This document shows, piece after piece, positions 10,331 through 21,929 of a stretch of 64,000 bases of DNA (its first letter is position 1; each line of letters starts with the position of its first letter). The notes under the pieces were generated by a model that was not told the DNA's origin, searched no databases, and worked only from the letters and a program-made list of their open reading frames with translations. This stretch comes from Echiichthys vipera (taxonomy: Eukaryota; Chordata; Actinopteri; Perciformes; Trachinidae), in contig OY829660.1 of the NCBI GenBank assembly GCA_963691815.1, positions 782,831 to 846,830 on the forward strand. Reading direction: 5' to 3'. A program made the translations under genes and the position numbers.

Positions 10331-10895
10331 ATGTTGCTTTACCTCTTTTTACTTTTCTCTCACTTTATAGGTGAGTGTTAGAACAGAGACCCAAGTGTCA
10401 TTAACCTGCTGTATTAACCACAGATTCAGTTTACATTTCAGAACTACACTTTCATCTGTGTAAGGAAACCATTTAGAGGAAGACATTTGTTTTTTATGCA
10501 TCTTAAAATGATTGATGATGAAGGAAAACCAGAACCTCTATTGAGTGTCTGGATGTTGGGATCTCTTGCAGACTGACTGACATGAATAATACTCATTTTG
10601 CAGCCCTGGGTTCCATGAACAGCATAAAGCAGGAAAGTACTGAAGAACATGTTGCAGAGGGCAGAAACATCAACCTCAACTGTACATATGAGGGTGTTAT
10701 CAACAGTATCCAGTGGTACCGACAATACCAGAGATCCAGACCAGAGTTCCTGCTCTACATCACAGAGGGAGGACAGATTCATCCAACTGTTTCTGATTTC
10801 TCAGCTCACATCAACAAAACAACAAAACGTGTTGATCTGGAGATCACCTCAACTAAAGAGACAGACTCTGCTGTGTACTACTGTGCTGTGCAGCC
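10331..10895 (+). CDS. TRAV: V7: TCR alpha/delta variable segment, third family
   Basis: Leader 10331-10370 (MLLYLFLLFSHFI, donor GTGAGT), intron of 233 bp, V exon 10604-10895 starting ALGSMNSIKQES. First Cys INLNCTYE, Trp IQWYRQYQRSRPEFLLY, framework 3 RVDLEITSTKETDS, second Cys YYCAVQP. A second AG at 10571 could serve as an earlier acceptor, but the one at 10603 gives the best V start. It has one near-identical copy, V9. Confidence 0.95.
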
Positions 10896-10933
10896 CACAG
10901 TGACAGGAAACACCAAAACTCTGTACAAAAACC
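10896..10933 (+). promoter_or_regulatory. Recombination signal (23-type) of V7
   Basis: Heptamer CACAGTG 10896-10902, 22-bp spacer, nonamer ACAAAAACC 10925-10933. Confidence 0.95.
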
Positions 10934-11271
10934 TTTGGAGCAAAGACAACACAATACTCCACAACGTCCACCAGAGGGACTCACACACTGTTAGACTTTA
11001 ATACTGTGTTATGAAAAAGTCTGGAATTATATTCAGACAGGATTGTAAAGTAAAGCCTTAGAAATTAAAGAACTGTCATTCATCGTCTGCATATCTTTGA
11101 GTTTCACTTAGAATTTAACAGTCATTCAAAACTATTAGTGCCTTGGAATTAGATCCCATGGTTCAAATTGTATGTTCAACAGTTAATCTGGACTTTCATC
11201 TCATAATATTAAAACAACAACATAAACAGCAAGAATAAAGTTTCAAGATTATTTTCTCTGTTGTTCTCAGG

Positions 11272-11340
11272 CTGTAATTTCTTGTGGTGTACCACAGGGT
11301 TCATTCCTAGGTCCTCTCATTTTATATTCACATTTGGCTT
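11272..11340 (+). mobile_element. Short LINE reverse-transcriptase motif-B fragment
   Basis: Reads CGVPQGSFLGPLILY, a match to palm motif B. It is nearly the same as 2250-2310. Nothing else of the element is recognisable here. Confidence 0.55.
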
Positions 11341-11458
11341 TTAGATCAACTTATTTATGAAAATGCTTTGTTGAAAATTATGATAGATTCTTTAAAGTAT
11401 GGTTCTTATGTCAGCTGCTGAAATAGCCAATTGGTTTCCACACCTTCCTGAAATTGAA

Positions 11459-12945
11459 TGATGAAGGAAACACCAGAAACCACCATATCCATCCAAGATG
11501 GCCGCCTCGATTTGTTGGTGCGCTTTGTTTTGTCTTGTTTTGTTTGTAAACACAGTTTTCCAGATCCCGTGTCTCCATCCTGCCTGAAGCACTGTGCAGA
11601 CCAGCTGTCTCCTCTGTTCACGGACATCTTCAACACCTCACTGGAGACATGCCGTGTGTCAGCTTGCTTCAAGGCCTCCACCATCATCCCAGTCCCCAAA
11701 AAACCAGGACCCACTGGATTAAACGACTACAGACCTGTCGCCCTGACCTCTGTGGGCATGAAATCCTTTGAGCGCTTGGTTTTGTCCCACCTCAATCCAT
11801 CACAGACTCACTCCTGGACCCCCTGCAGTTTGCCTACAGAGCCAACAGGTCTGTAGACGATGCTGTTCACATGGCCACACACTTCATCCTCCAGCATCTG
11901 GACTCTGCCGGATCCTACGTCAGGATCCTGTTTGTGGACTTCAGCTCGGCATTCAACACAATCATCCCGGCTCGTCTGCAGGACAAGCTTTCACGACTCA
12001 ACGTGCCAGACTCCACCTGTAGGTGGATCACTGACTTCCTCACGGACAGGAAGCAGCACGTGAGGCTGGGAAGCCTCACCTCTGACTCCAGGACGATCAG
12101 CACCGGCTCTCCGCAGGGCTGTGTTCTTTCTCCCCTGCTCTTCTCCCTGTACACTAACAACTGCACCTCCAGTCACCAGTCCGTCAAGCTCCTTAAGTTC
12201 GTGGATGACACCACCCTCATTGGACTCATCTCTGGTGGGGATGAGTCTGCCTACAGATGGGAGATCAACCATCTGGTGACTTGGTGCAGGGAGAACAACC
12301 TGGAGCTCAATGCTTCAAAAACAGTGGAGATGACTATAGACTTCAGGGAGAGCACAGCCCCACCCTCCCCCATCATCCTGTGTGACTCTCCAGTGGACAC
12401 TGTGGAGTCCTTTCCGCTTCCTGGGAACCATCATCTCCCAGGACCTCAGGTGGGAGCCAAACATCAGCTCCCTCATCAAGAAGGCTCAGCAGAGGATGCA
12501 CTTCCTGAGGCAGCTGAAGAAGTTCAATCTACCACGGACAATGCTGGTCCACTTCTACACTGCCATCATCGAGTCCATCCTCACCTCCTCCATCAGCGTC
12601 TGGTACGCTGCTGCCTCTGCCAAGGACGGGCGCAGACTGCAGCGTATCATACGTTCTGCAGAGAAGGTGATCGGCTGCAACCTCCCTTCTCTCCCAGAAC
12701 TCTACTCTTCCAGGACCCTGAGGAGAGCAGGGAAGATGGCTGCTGATCCCTCCCACCACTTTAACTTGCACACTACCACCTGCACTAGTCATGCAAATAC
12801 AGTCACTTATAGTTCATGTATATAATTCAATGCTATATGTTTAGTTTGCTTGTGTTCATGGTTATGTTTATGTAGGCACCGTCAAATCAAATCAAATTCC
12901 TTGTAATAAAAATTGCCTGGCAATAAAATTGATTCTGATTCTGAA
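11459..12945 (+). mobile_element. L2-like LINE, reverse-transcriptase remnant with frameshifts
   Basis: Three successive frames cover a reverse transcriptase. 11554-11856 holds the fingers (STIIPVPKKPGPTGLNDYRP). 11871-12400 holds palm motif A (FVDFSSAFNTI), motif B (TGSPQGCVLSPLLFSLY) and motif C (KFVDDTTLIGL). 12382-12760 holds the thumb and C-terminus (FRFLGTIISQDLRWEPNISS and SVWYAAASAKDGRRLQRI). The frame changes near 11860 and 12400 break it. The 3' end is AATAAAATTGATTCTGATTC, the short tandem tail typical of L2-type elements. It sits between V7 and V8 and is probably inactive. Confidence 0.85.
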
Positions 12946-13035
12946 AACAAGCTTCCCACCTTCAGCTGGCACAAAATGCTGCTACCAGTCTGTGACAAGG
13001 AGGAAGTTTAACTGAGAGCAGTGGAAATACAGATG

Positions 13036-13210
13036 TGACCTGATCCTGGATCAGTGGCTGGAGCTGCTGCCCCTGAGACCTGATCCAGGATCAGTGGCTG
13101 GAGCTGCTGCCCCTGAGACCTGATCCAGGATCAGAGGCTGGAGCTGCTGCCCCTGAGACCTGATCCAGGATCAGTGGCTGGAGCTGCTGCCCCTGAGACC
13201 TGATCCTAAT
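13036..13210. repeat. 40-bp LINE-tail tandem repeat, second array
   Basis: About four copies of the CTGAGACCTGATCCAGGATC unit, upstream of V8. It is the same unit as 7845-8000. Confidence 0.85.
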
Positions 13211-13468
13211 GTTGATCCAAGATGAGCGTCACCACTTCAGTATCAGACCAAACGTGTCCCCTTCTGTTCCTGAGTCGTGGCGTTGAATGATAATGTGTTT
13301 GGTGTGAAGTTGTCAGAAGGGGGAATAACACAGGGCTGTGAATGAGCCCCGTCACTGTGATCAGGCTCCTCCTTCTAGTCCACAAACGTCGTGTTGATGA
13401 AGACTGAAGAGAGAGAGCACAGCCTTCTTTATACTCGCTGTAGCTCAGAGTTCATCAACACTGCAGAT

Positions 13469-13908
13469 ATGACGCCTCTGTTCATCTCAGTGTTGCTGGC
13501 TGCTGTGAGCCTTGGTATGAACACAACTCTAATTCTTTGATATCAATACAACGTTCACATGATTCTTTAACAACACACTGACACTGTTTGTTGCTGTTTT
13601 ACAGAATGCAGAGCACAAAAAGACAACGTGCTGCAACCAAAAGGAGATGTGACTGCTGCTGAAGGAGAGACAGGAACACTCGACTGCACATTTGAGACGA
13701 CTGCTTCAAATAACTATTTGTTCTGGTACAAACAAGAACCAAATGGATTTCCTGTGTATATTTTGCGACGTGATCCTTTCACATCAGGAGAAAATGCTCC
13801 AGAGTTCAAAGACAGATTTGATGCATCGATCAACAAGACATCAGTTCCTCTGAAGATAAAGAAGCTTCAGCTGTCTGACTCTGCTGTGTACTACTGTGCT
13901 CTGCAGCC
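13469..13908 (+). CDS. TRAV: V8: TCR alpha/delta variable segment, V5 family
   Basis: Leader 13469-13514 (MTPLFISVLLAAVSL, donor GTATGA), V exon 13605-13908 starting ECRAQKDNVLQP. First Cys GTLDCTFE, Trp YLFWYKQEPNGFP, framework 3 INKTSVPLKIKKLQLSDS, second Cys YYCALQP. V5 is its nearest relative here; the CDR1 and CDR2 regions differ clearly. A TATA-like TTTATACTC lies about 40 bp before the ATG. Intact. Confidence 0.95.
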
Positions 13909-13946
13909 CACAGTGACAGGAAACACCACAACTCTGTACAAAAACC
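13909..13946 (+). promoter_or_regulatory. Recombination signal (23-type) of V8
   Basis: Heptamer CACAGTG 13909-13915, 22-bp spacer, nonamer ACAAAAACC 13938-13946. Confidence 0.95.
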
Positions 13947-14024
13947 TTTGGAGCAAAGACAACACAATACTCCACAACGTCCACCAGAGGGACTCACACA
14001 CTGTTACACTTTGAAATAGTATGG

Positions 14025-14660
14025 AGGAGAGGGAGGGTGGCTCAGCAGTGGAGATTCGCTGAAGGTGTCTGGATCCCTAAAGAGAAGGAATCAAAGAAGA
14101 TCGACCAGTTCAGGATAATCTCGTTGCTGAGGGTGGAAGGCAAGATCTTCATCAGCATAGTAGAAAGGCATCTGGCAGATTTCCTCTCCAGTAACAACTG
14201 CATAGATACGTCTGTGCAAAAGGGAGGAATCTCAGGAGTGCCGGGGTGTCTGGAACACACTGGAGTGGTGACCCAACTCATCTGAGAAGCCAGGGAGAAG
14301 AAGGGAGACCTCACTGTGCTGTGGTTAGATCTAGCCAATGCATATGGCTCCATCCCACACAAATTGGTCAACACCACCATGAGCAAACACCAGGTGCCAC
14401 ACCACGTTGCAGATCTGATCCTGGATTACTATGATCAGTTCAGGATGAGAGTCACAGCGGGAGAAGTAAAATCAGAATGGCACAAGTTGGAAGTTGGGAT
14501 AATCACAGGCTGTAGCATCTCCGTGATCTTGTTCACGCTGGCGATGAACATGATTGTGAATTCTCCGGAGCAAGAGTGCCGGGGCCCACGGACCCAATCC
14601 GGGATGCGGCAGCCCCCAGTCAGGGCTCTCATGGACGACCTGACAGTCACCAGGTCGTGA
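14025..14660 (+). pseudogene. LINE reverse-transcriptase N-terminal/palm fragment (+ strand)
   Basis: Reads WIPKEKESKKIDQFRIISLL, VEGKIFISIVERHLADFL and, after an in-frame stop at 14282, LWLDLANAYGSIPHKLV, VGIITGCSISVILFTLAMN and VRALMDDLTV. Those are palm motifs A (LDLANAYGS), B (GIITGCSIS) and C (LMDDL) of a LINE family. The stop and the truncation make it non-functional. It starts immediately after the V8 3' cassette. Confidence 0.75.
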
Positions 14661-14667
14661 CTCGGGA

Positions 14668-15013
14668 GAAGAAGAAGAAGAAGAAGAAGAAGATTTACTT
14701 TATTAATCCCACACGGGGAAATTGGATTTTTTCACTCTTATTATTATACGTGTTACACACACAGACCCGAAATACACACATGCACAAACAGGACCTATAC
14801 ATGCAATTAAGGAGAGATGTTAGAGCGAGGGGGCTGCCAGTGACCAGCGCCCCGAGCAGTTGGGGGTTCGGTGCCTTGCTCAACAGCACCTCGGAAGTGC
14901 CCAGGAGATGAACTGGCACCTCTCCAGCCACCAGTCCACGCTCCATACATGGTCCACACAGGGACTTGAACCAGCGACCCTACGGTTCCCAGCCAAGTCA
15001 CCTATGGACTGAG
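14668..15013 (-). mobile_element. tRNA-derived SINE (- strand)
   Basis: Read on the - strand it begins AGCTCAGTCCATAGGTGACT and carries a pol III B box (CTGGTTCAAGTCCC). It ends in a (TTC)n tail, seen on the + strand as GAAGAAGAAG at 14668-14690. It lies exactly at the left border of the V9 duplication unit. Confidence 0.75.
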
Positions 15014-15374
15014 CTAGAACGTCGTAGACCGACTGGATGAGAAACTTTGTGTGCAGAGGTTCAGCTCTCCAGAACTCTGCCCAGGTGAGTTTGCGAGGGT
15101 CCGCATGCTCCCCTCTAGTCCAGGCCCCTTGTCACATTAGTGACCTAAACATTCAAAATGAGCAAAAGCACATCATCTGGCCCCGCCCACTGACCTTTAA
15201 CTCAGCCAATGAGATTCTTCCTGTCTCCAGAGCAGAAGTGTTTGAGGAACAACAATCAGCTTGATCTTGAGGAGAAGGGCTGTGCAGCAGAGAGGCTGTT
15301 TCCTGTTTTCATTCTACTGCAGTGGAAGAACATTGTTCATGTGCCGTCTGTTTGGCTTCAACAACTCCAAAGAC

Positions 15375-15939
15375 ATGTTGCTTTACCTCTTTTTACTGTT
15401 CTCTCACTTTATAGGTGAGTGTTAGAACAGAGACCCAAGTGTCATTAACCTGCTGTATTTACCACAGATTCAGTTTACATTTCAGAACTACACTTTAATC
15501 TGTGTAAGGAAACCATTTAGAGGAGGACATTTGTTTTTTATGCATCTTAAAATGATTGATGATGAAGGAAAACCAGAACCTCTATTGAGTGTCTGGATGT
15601 TGGGATCTCTTGCAGACTGACTGACATGAATAATACTCATTTTGCAGCCCTGGGTTCCATGAACAGCATAAAGCAGGAAAGTACTGAAGAACATGTTGCA
15701 GAGGGCAGAAACATCAACCTCAACTGTACATATGAGGGTGTTATCTACAGTATCCAGTGGTACCGACAATACCAGAGATCCAGACCAGAGTTCCTGCTCT
15801 ACATCACAGAGGGAGGACAGATTCATCCAACTGTTTCTGATTTCTCAGCTCACATCAACAAAACAACAAAACGTGTTGATCTGGAGATCATCTCAACTAA
15901 AGAGACAGACTCTGCTGTGTACTACTGTGCTGTGCAGCC
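15375..15939 (+). CDS. TRAV: V9: TCR alpha/delta variable segment, duplicate of V7
   Basis: Leader 15375-15414, V exon 15648-15939. Landmarks are as in V7 (LNCTYE, QWYRQ, YYCAVQP). Visible protein changes from V7 are few: GVIYS for GVINS in the CDR1 region and LEIIS for LEITS in framework 3. Intact. Confidence 0.95.
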
Positions 15940-15977
15940 CACAGTGACAGGAAACACCAAAACTCTGCACAAAAACC
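15940..15977 (+). promoter_or_regulatory. Recombination signal (23-type) of V9
   Basis: Heptamer CACAGTG 15940-15946, 22-bp spacer, nonamer ACAAAAACC 15969-15977. Confidence 0.95.
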
Positions 15978-16495
15978 TTTGGAGCAAAGACAACACAATA
16001 CTCCACAACGTCCACCAGAGGGACTCACACACTGTTAGACTTTGAGATCATCACACAACAAATTCTCAACCAACATCAGAATCATCCACCAAAGCTCTTC
16101 TTTCTCTCCACTGTTGTTTTGTCCTTAAAACTCAAAGTGGTTCACAAAACCTGACCTAGGACTCATAATGTTCTTCTGTGTAAGGGCGTATTAACACTTG
16201 GCCCAGATGATCTGTGCCGTGCAGTAACCTGATTGTCCCCCTCCCTCCTGCCCCATGGCCCAGGCCCGGCCTGCACTCACACTATTTAAAAGATCTGGGG
16301 CTCAGCACCATTGCTTCTTGCTTATAGGCTACGTCATCACCCTCAGAGTTTTCGTTTTGTCCGCTGGAGTGTTCTGCAGTGAACACTCCAGCGTGAACCC
16401 TGCACAAGCATCTTTTTAGATGTTCGTCTCCGGGAACCGTCGCATCTACAAAGTCTCAGGACTGCCGTCAATGTTCGTGCTCACCTTTATTAAAC

Positions 16496-16817
16496 ATGCT
16501 GTCATCACTAATGTTTCTGCTTATTCTAAAAGGTTTGTTGGATTGTGCATTAATTAAACCTTTGATAAAGTTTTCTTTATGTGGATCATTTATCCAGACT
16601 ATTAATAACATGATATATCTGAGTGATCTCTTCCTTTAGGTGTCAGCTGTGAAGAACTCACTCCATCAAAGAAAGAAGAGTCCAGTTTAGAAGGCAGCCC
16701 TGTGACTCTGTCCTACACTTACTCCAAAGCTCCTACTTTCACCGATTACTTCTTCTGGTATCGACAATATCAAGGAAAACCACCAGAGTTCATCATCTAT
16801 CACCATGGAACACAAAG
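16496..16817 (+). pseudogene. TRAV: V10: truncated V segment of the V2 subfamily
   Basis: Leader 16496-16532 (MLSSLMFLLILK, donor GTTTGT, which is weak), acceptor at 16639, exon reading from GVSCEELTPS to PEFIIYHHG. V homology stops around 16817, inside the CDR2 region. Framework 3, the second Cys and the RSS are absent, and unrelated sequence follows. The Tyr at the first-Cys position (VTLSYTYS) is present. It cannot rearrange. It is the V nearest to TRAC. Confidence 0.9.
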
Positions 16818-18592
16818 TACAGTTTGTTATTTGTTAATAAACAACAGTACATTCATATCTGTGTTAATATGTTACCTTATTTAACAAGGCTAAATGTTAA
16901 TGTCAGGCCCGATGCCTTCACTCACATGGAAAGGGACATATACGGTTCATCCATTCAACGGTAGTATCCGATCGGTACTGGGCATGGGTCGATACGCTCC
17001 GCCCGGGTATCGGCTCGGATTGTAAAAACTGGATTGGTGCATCTCTATTTCAAACTCAATTATCACGCCTCACATTTCTAATCTGACCGGAAACAATGAA
17101 CGGGCTGAAAAGAGGAAGTCTGTAGCAGAAAGTGCTCTAGAACATACCGCGGCGCCCGAGTACAGCCCAGCAACGCATGATTTATTAGTAACAGCTTTAG
17201 CATTAGTGCTAATATTCATATAGCAGTGAAAACCATAATAAAACGTAAATGAACAGGATCTTCAACATAAAAGTATGAGTTTAATTTACTTACCTTACAG
17301 TTGTGCGCAGTATTGAGTGCATGTGCTAGCATAACGTTACAGTAACATTAGCTAGGCGTGTCTCATCAGCAGGACAGTCCGAATCTCTCTCTGGACAAAA
17401 ATTCGTCGAAATATTGAAATGTGAAAGCGGAAAATGACCCATTCCTTGCGTTTTTGGGTGTCAGCAACACGTGGTTAGTCTTCTCCAGGTGCATTTTAAA
17501 TCCATCGGGTTCATAAATTCAGTTTTAGATTATTCTTTATGGCGAGCGTCCGTCGTCATCACGGCTTCAGCTTGTGTGGTGACGGTCCACGTTGAGGCCA
17601 AACGGTTCCGGATGTGTGCAGGTTGTACGTGAATTGCAGTTGGTAACGTTAACCTTGACAACTCTGTCTCATCTTTTTCATCTTTCCAACATCACTCTTA
17701 GTTTTTATTAAATATGAGAAACTTCTGTTTGACACGTGTCGTATTCACTCGTCGTAAAGGAGACCTACTTACTTACCTTGATGTCATCATCACTGACACT
17801 GGTCTGATGGTTCTCCGTAACCCTGTGGTTTTTAAATACGCTGCGTTTTGGTTTTGTTGTTTTTTGATCCCTTTACTGTGGAGGCCTGACTGTGTGGGTT
17901 TTTATAGCACACAGCTTTTTATCTTTGGTTATTGATGAAGATGAAGCTTCGGATGCTCTTCCATGGGTTTCTGGAAAGGTTATGATTTGTCTGGGTTATT
18001 TTGGGAATTAGGTGACTTTGAAAGTTGTGATTGGGCTGAAAACTTTCAACCTGGGGTCTTTTTAATACGGGTTTACACACTGCACCCAACATCTGACACA
18101 CTCACCAAACAGAAAAACACAGTTCAGGCTCGTTCAGTCTGAAAACAGCGTGCACCACTCTGCTACAGTTTCTGGGTTCAAAGACACATTCACTCAAAAT
18201 GGTACGCAACGGCGTGCAGAGGGCTCTAAAGGTACGCTTTCCCCCGTCTGGTGGGCGTGTCAGAGGTGCTATCCAATCAGCAGCCAAAATGGCAATGCAC
18301 GGGCTTACACAACAGGGTGTTGAATGCACCGGCAGCACCATATCAGTTCAAGTAAACGCTTCCTACGTTTTGTTGGGGCGTTTCGTTGCACATAGTTTTG
18401 AAGCAACACACCGTTCAACACTGGAAACCATCAGAATCATTCACTTGTCACGGCTTCTTCTATGATTTCATTCAGACTGCATCTTTTCTTTGTGTTTGTT
18501 GTGATGCTGTCGTGTTTTGTTCTTTCTGTCTGTGGGAGTTTTAACTGTCATTGCTTCCTATCTTGGCCAGGTCTCCCTTGAAAAAGACATTC
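16818..18592. other. Gap between V10 and TIR element: unassigned, transposon-like sequence
   Basis: No V, J or host coding exon is recognised. Around 16980-17050 is CATGGGTCGATACGCTCCGC followed by GGATTGGTGCATCTCT, which looks like the end of a teleost interspersed DNA element, but I cannot name it. Short frames in this stretch have no recognisable motif. Confidence 0.5.
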
Positions 18593-19024
18593 TTAGGGCG
18601 CACTCCCACTGTCCCTCCGTACCGTGCCCAAACAGGTTTTTACGGCACGCTTGCCGTCCATGCGTGGACATTTCAAACAATGGCGGTGAAAGGTTCACGT
18701 TGGTGTGATGCGGAGGTGGAGTGTTTTCTGCAGATTTGGTCGATGAAAAGATTCAAAAACAGTCGACAAGACGCACAAAAACTCCGAGGTCTACGGAAAG
18801 ATCTGGAAACAAAGCCACGCATCGCCATGACGTCATCAATGCGTGTGACGTGTTACGGCGTGATGACGTATAGGCAGCAAGAAGCATTCTCCGAGGCCCA
18901 GGTAGTGTGAGTACAAACGGGCCTGGAGGGGGGGACAAGGACCCTAAAGCACGGGGCACGGGACGGAGGCACAGTGGGAGGGCGCTCTAACCTGTGACGG
19001 AGGCACAGTGGGAGGGCGCCCTAA
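18593..19024. mobile_element. Terminal-inverted-repeat element, copy 1, with Myb/SANT-like ORF piece
   Basis: The left end TTAGGGCGCACTCCCACTGT is mirrored at the right by ACAGTGGGAGGGCGCCCTAA; the right inverted repeat is present twice (to 18989 and to 19024). Inside, 18679-18910 encodes MAVKGSRWCDAEVECFLQIW and onward, resembling the start of a Myb/SANT DNA-binding domain as found beside PIF/Harbinger-type transposases. No transposase is seen. The target-site duplication could not be defined. Confidence 0.6.
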
Positions 19025-19079
19025 ATCTCAATGGGACTTGGGATAAAATAAAACGGTGCACACAGTATTTTTTTTGTTT

Positions 19080-20195
19080 ATATTCTTACCTGACAGTTGT
19101 CCTGAACACCTTAACATTAGTGTTTTAGTGTATTTTCTTACCTGACAGTTGTCCTGAAGACCTTAACATTAGTGTTTTAGTGTATTTTATTACCTGACAG
19201 TTGTCCTGAACACCTTAACATTAGTGTTTTAGTTTATTCTCTTACCTGACAGTTGTCCTGAAGACCTTAACATTAGTGTTTTAGTGTATTTTATTACCTG
19301 ACAGTTGTCCTGAAGACCTTAACATTAGTGTTTTAGTGTATTCTCTTACCTGACAGTTGTCCTGAAGACCTTAACATTAGTGTTTTAGTGTATTCTCTTA
19401 CCTGACAGTTGTCCTGAACACCTTAACATTAGTGTTTTAGTGTATTTTATTACCTGACAGTTGTCCTGAAGACCTTAACATTAGTGTTTTAGTGTATTCT
19501 CTTACCTGACAGTTGTCCTGAAGACCTTAACATTAGTGTTTTAGTGTATTCCTTACCTGACAGTTGTCCTGAACACCTTAACATTAGTGTTTTAGTGTAT
19601 TTTATTACCTGACAGTTGTCCTGAAGACCTTAACATTAGTGTTTTAGTGTATTTCTTACCTGACAGTTGTCCTGAACACACTAACATTAGTGTTTTAGTT
19701 AATTTTCTTACCTGACAGTTGTCCTGAACACCTGAACATTAGTGTTTTAGTGTATTTTCTTACCTGACAGTTGTTCTGAACACCTTAACATTAGTGTTTT
19801 AGTGTATTCTCTTACCTGACAGTTGTCCTGAAGACCTTAACATTAGTGTTTGTGTATTTTCTTACCTGACAGTTGTCCTGAACACCTTAACATTAGTGTT
19901 TTAGTGTATTTTCTTACCTGACAGTTGTCCTGAACACCTTAACATTAGTGTTTTAGTGTATTTTATTACCTGACAGTTGTCCTGAAGACCTTAACATTAG
20001 TGTTTGTGTATTTTCTTACCTGACAGTTGTCCTGAACACCTTAACATTAGTGTTTTAATGTATTTTATTACCTGACAGTTGTCCTGAAGACCTTAACATT
20101 AGTGTTTTAGTTTATTCTCTTACCTGACAGTTGTCCTGAAGACCTTAACATTAGTGTTTTAGTGTATTTCTTACCTGACAGTTGTCCTGAAGACC
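19080..20195. repeat. 52-bp minisatellite
   Basis: About 21 copies of a unit containing CTTACCTGACAGTTGTCCTG and CCTTAACATTAGTGTTTTAG. Variants alternate between GAACACC and GAAGACC and between TTTTCTTA and TTTTATTA, and look intermixed. After 20195 the sequence is non-repetitive. Confidence 0.95.
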
Positions 20196-20585
20196 TGCAG
20201 TAACATTAGCTACTCACCTGACGTTAGCACCATGTTAGCACAGTCTGTTAGCATGTTAGCACAGTCTGTTAGCATGTTAGTAACTGAACCGCGGGAAAAC
20301 TAAACCGTTACAGACGAAAAAAACTCTGAAAAGTCGGAAAATCAAACTTTAAACGATGTTTTAATTGAATCTTCAGCGTTTTCATCCCCTCTGGTCTCGT
20401 TTCCACACAGAAACCTTCCGTTTCCGTTCATATGAAGCCGTTTGAATCAAACTTGAGCCGCAGAAACGACGTTAAACGGTAGAAACGTCTCGAGCGGCGG
20501 TTGGTTCCTTTGTTTTGGTTTGAATTCATTCGACGGTTGGTGACGCTCGCGACGCGTTCACGCTCGGGAAATATCGCGGGATTTC
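20196..20585. other. Unassigned unique sequence
   Basis: Contains a short repeat of TTAGCATGTTAGCACAGTCTG. No gene, RSS or recognised element. Confidence 0.5.
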
Positions 20586-20925
20586 ACAAACTCAATAAAT
20601 AAACAAATAAATAAATAAATACATAAATAAATAAATACATAAATAAATAAATCAATAAATAAATACATAAATAAATAAATAAAATAATAAATCAATCAAT
20701 CAATAAGTAAATAAATAAATCAATCAATAAATCAATAAATCAATAAATAAATAAGTAAATAAATCAATCAATAAGTAAATAAATAAATCAATAAATCAAT
20801 AAATCAATAAATAAATAAAGAAATATATAAATAAATAAATACATTAATTAATTAATTAATTAATAAATACATAAATCAATAAATCAATAAATAAATACAT
20901 AAATCAATAAATCAATAACACACAT
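20586..20925. repeat. (AAAT)n/(AATC)n tetranucleotide repeat
   Basis: AATA tetramers with interspersed AATC and ACAT variants over about 340 bp. Confidence 0.95.
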
Positions 20926-21925
20926 AATATATATTTTTTTTAGTTGCTAAGACATAATTTTACGAACAATTTCATACTGTTAATGTTATTGATAAAATTA
21001 TATAAAAGGTTTCATTTTATAGATTTGAGTTTGAAACAGAAACAATATTAGTTTTATTAATATTAGTATGAGATCACTTATATAAATAACGTTGAACTGA
21101 AGTATTAAAGTATTTAAGTGGATAAAAGTAAATTAATAATATAAATTACAGAAATGACTGAGCTGTGAATACAGAGGTCGGATTAAACAGGTGAAACTTC
21201 TGTATTTAATCAAATTTACACTGTTAAAGTTTTCTGTCTCTTATTTGTGAACTCATTTCGTTTTGTATAGTTTTGTATTTTACATCTGCATGTTTGAAAT
21301 AAACGCATAAATTAAATGAATTAAATTGTTAAATGTCTGTGTCCAGTGTCCCTCTGACTGTGTAATGTAACATAAAGTAAAGTAAAGTAAAGTAATGTAA
21401 ATAACGTGCTGTGTGTCTTTGCTGTTTGTATTTCATCTGTTTATTTTCTGCCTCCTCTTAATTTTTTAATATCTTGTTTATTTTCTTATTAGGGACGACA
21501 GATGCAAACTAGCATCTTTGCCATAATCCCTAATGTTTACAGAGATTTGTAAATATCCATGTTCATTAATGTGCATGGTCCCTATCTTAAAAATAAAGCA
21601 CTATTATTGTTATCATTGTTATAATTATTGGGCTGTTTTTTTTTAATCAAAATACTGAACACCAGAGCACACCCAAACTGCAAAACCCCTCATTTTTCCT
21701 GCAGAATGAAAACTGAAACTCTATAAAGCATTATTATTAAAATCAAACTCTCATCTATCAGCAGATTTATGTCGAACCAACTCCATAAAGCATCTCATCT
21801 TTAAAATGCTTTAACAAAATACTAAAATAGTTCACATGGTGGAGACGTCTTCAGATTATTCACCCGACAACTGAAGCGTGTCGGGAAGCGTAGGCACATG
21901 GTTCCCTGAAGTCCAAACCTACTTC
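20926..21925. other. AT-rich stretch with a LINE 3'-end-like segment
   Basis: Around 21490-21600 the sequence TAGGGACGACAGATGCAAAC leads to CTTAAAAATAAAGCACTATT, which resembles a LINE 3' end. The rest shows no gene or RSS. Confidence 0.5.
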
Positions 21926-21929
21926 CACA

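Larger units (their letters stand above)
9973..11001 (+). repeat. V7 duplication unit, copy 1
   Basis: About 1.03 kb that recurs at 15014-16045 (offset 5044 bp). It starts at GAACGTCGTAGACCGACTGG, includes the end of the LINE fragment, the V7 promoter, leader, intron, V exon and 3' cassette, and ends in the 3' flank. Confidence 0.9.
15014..16045 (+). repeat. V7 duplication unit, copy 2 (contains V9)
   Basis: Matches 9973-11001 with scattered substitutions. Its left border abuts the SINE. On the right the copies part just after the V cassette, where V9 continues with the V1/V3/V5-type flank. Confidence 0.9.

Noticed and set aside
14695..15001. tRNA gene
   Set aside because: Only a B-box region and a degenerate head are present, followed by a SINE body and TTC tail; it is a SINE.
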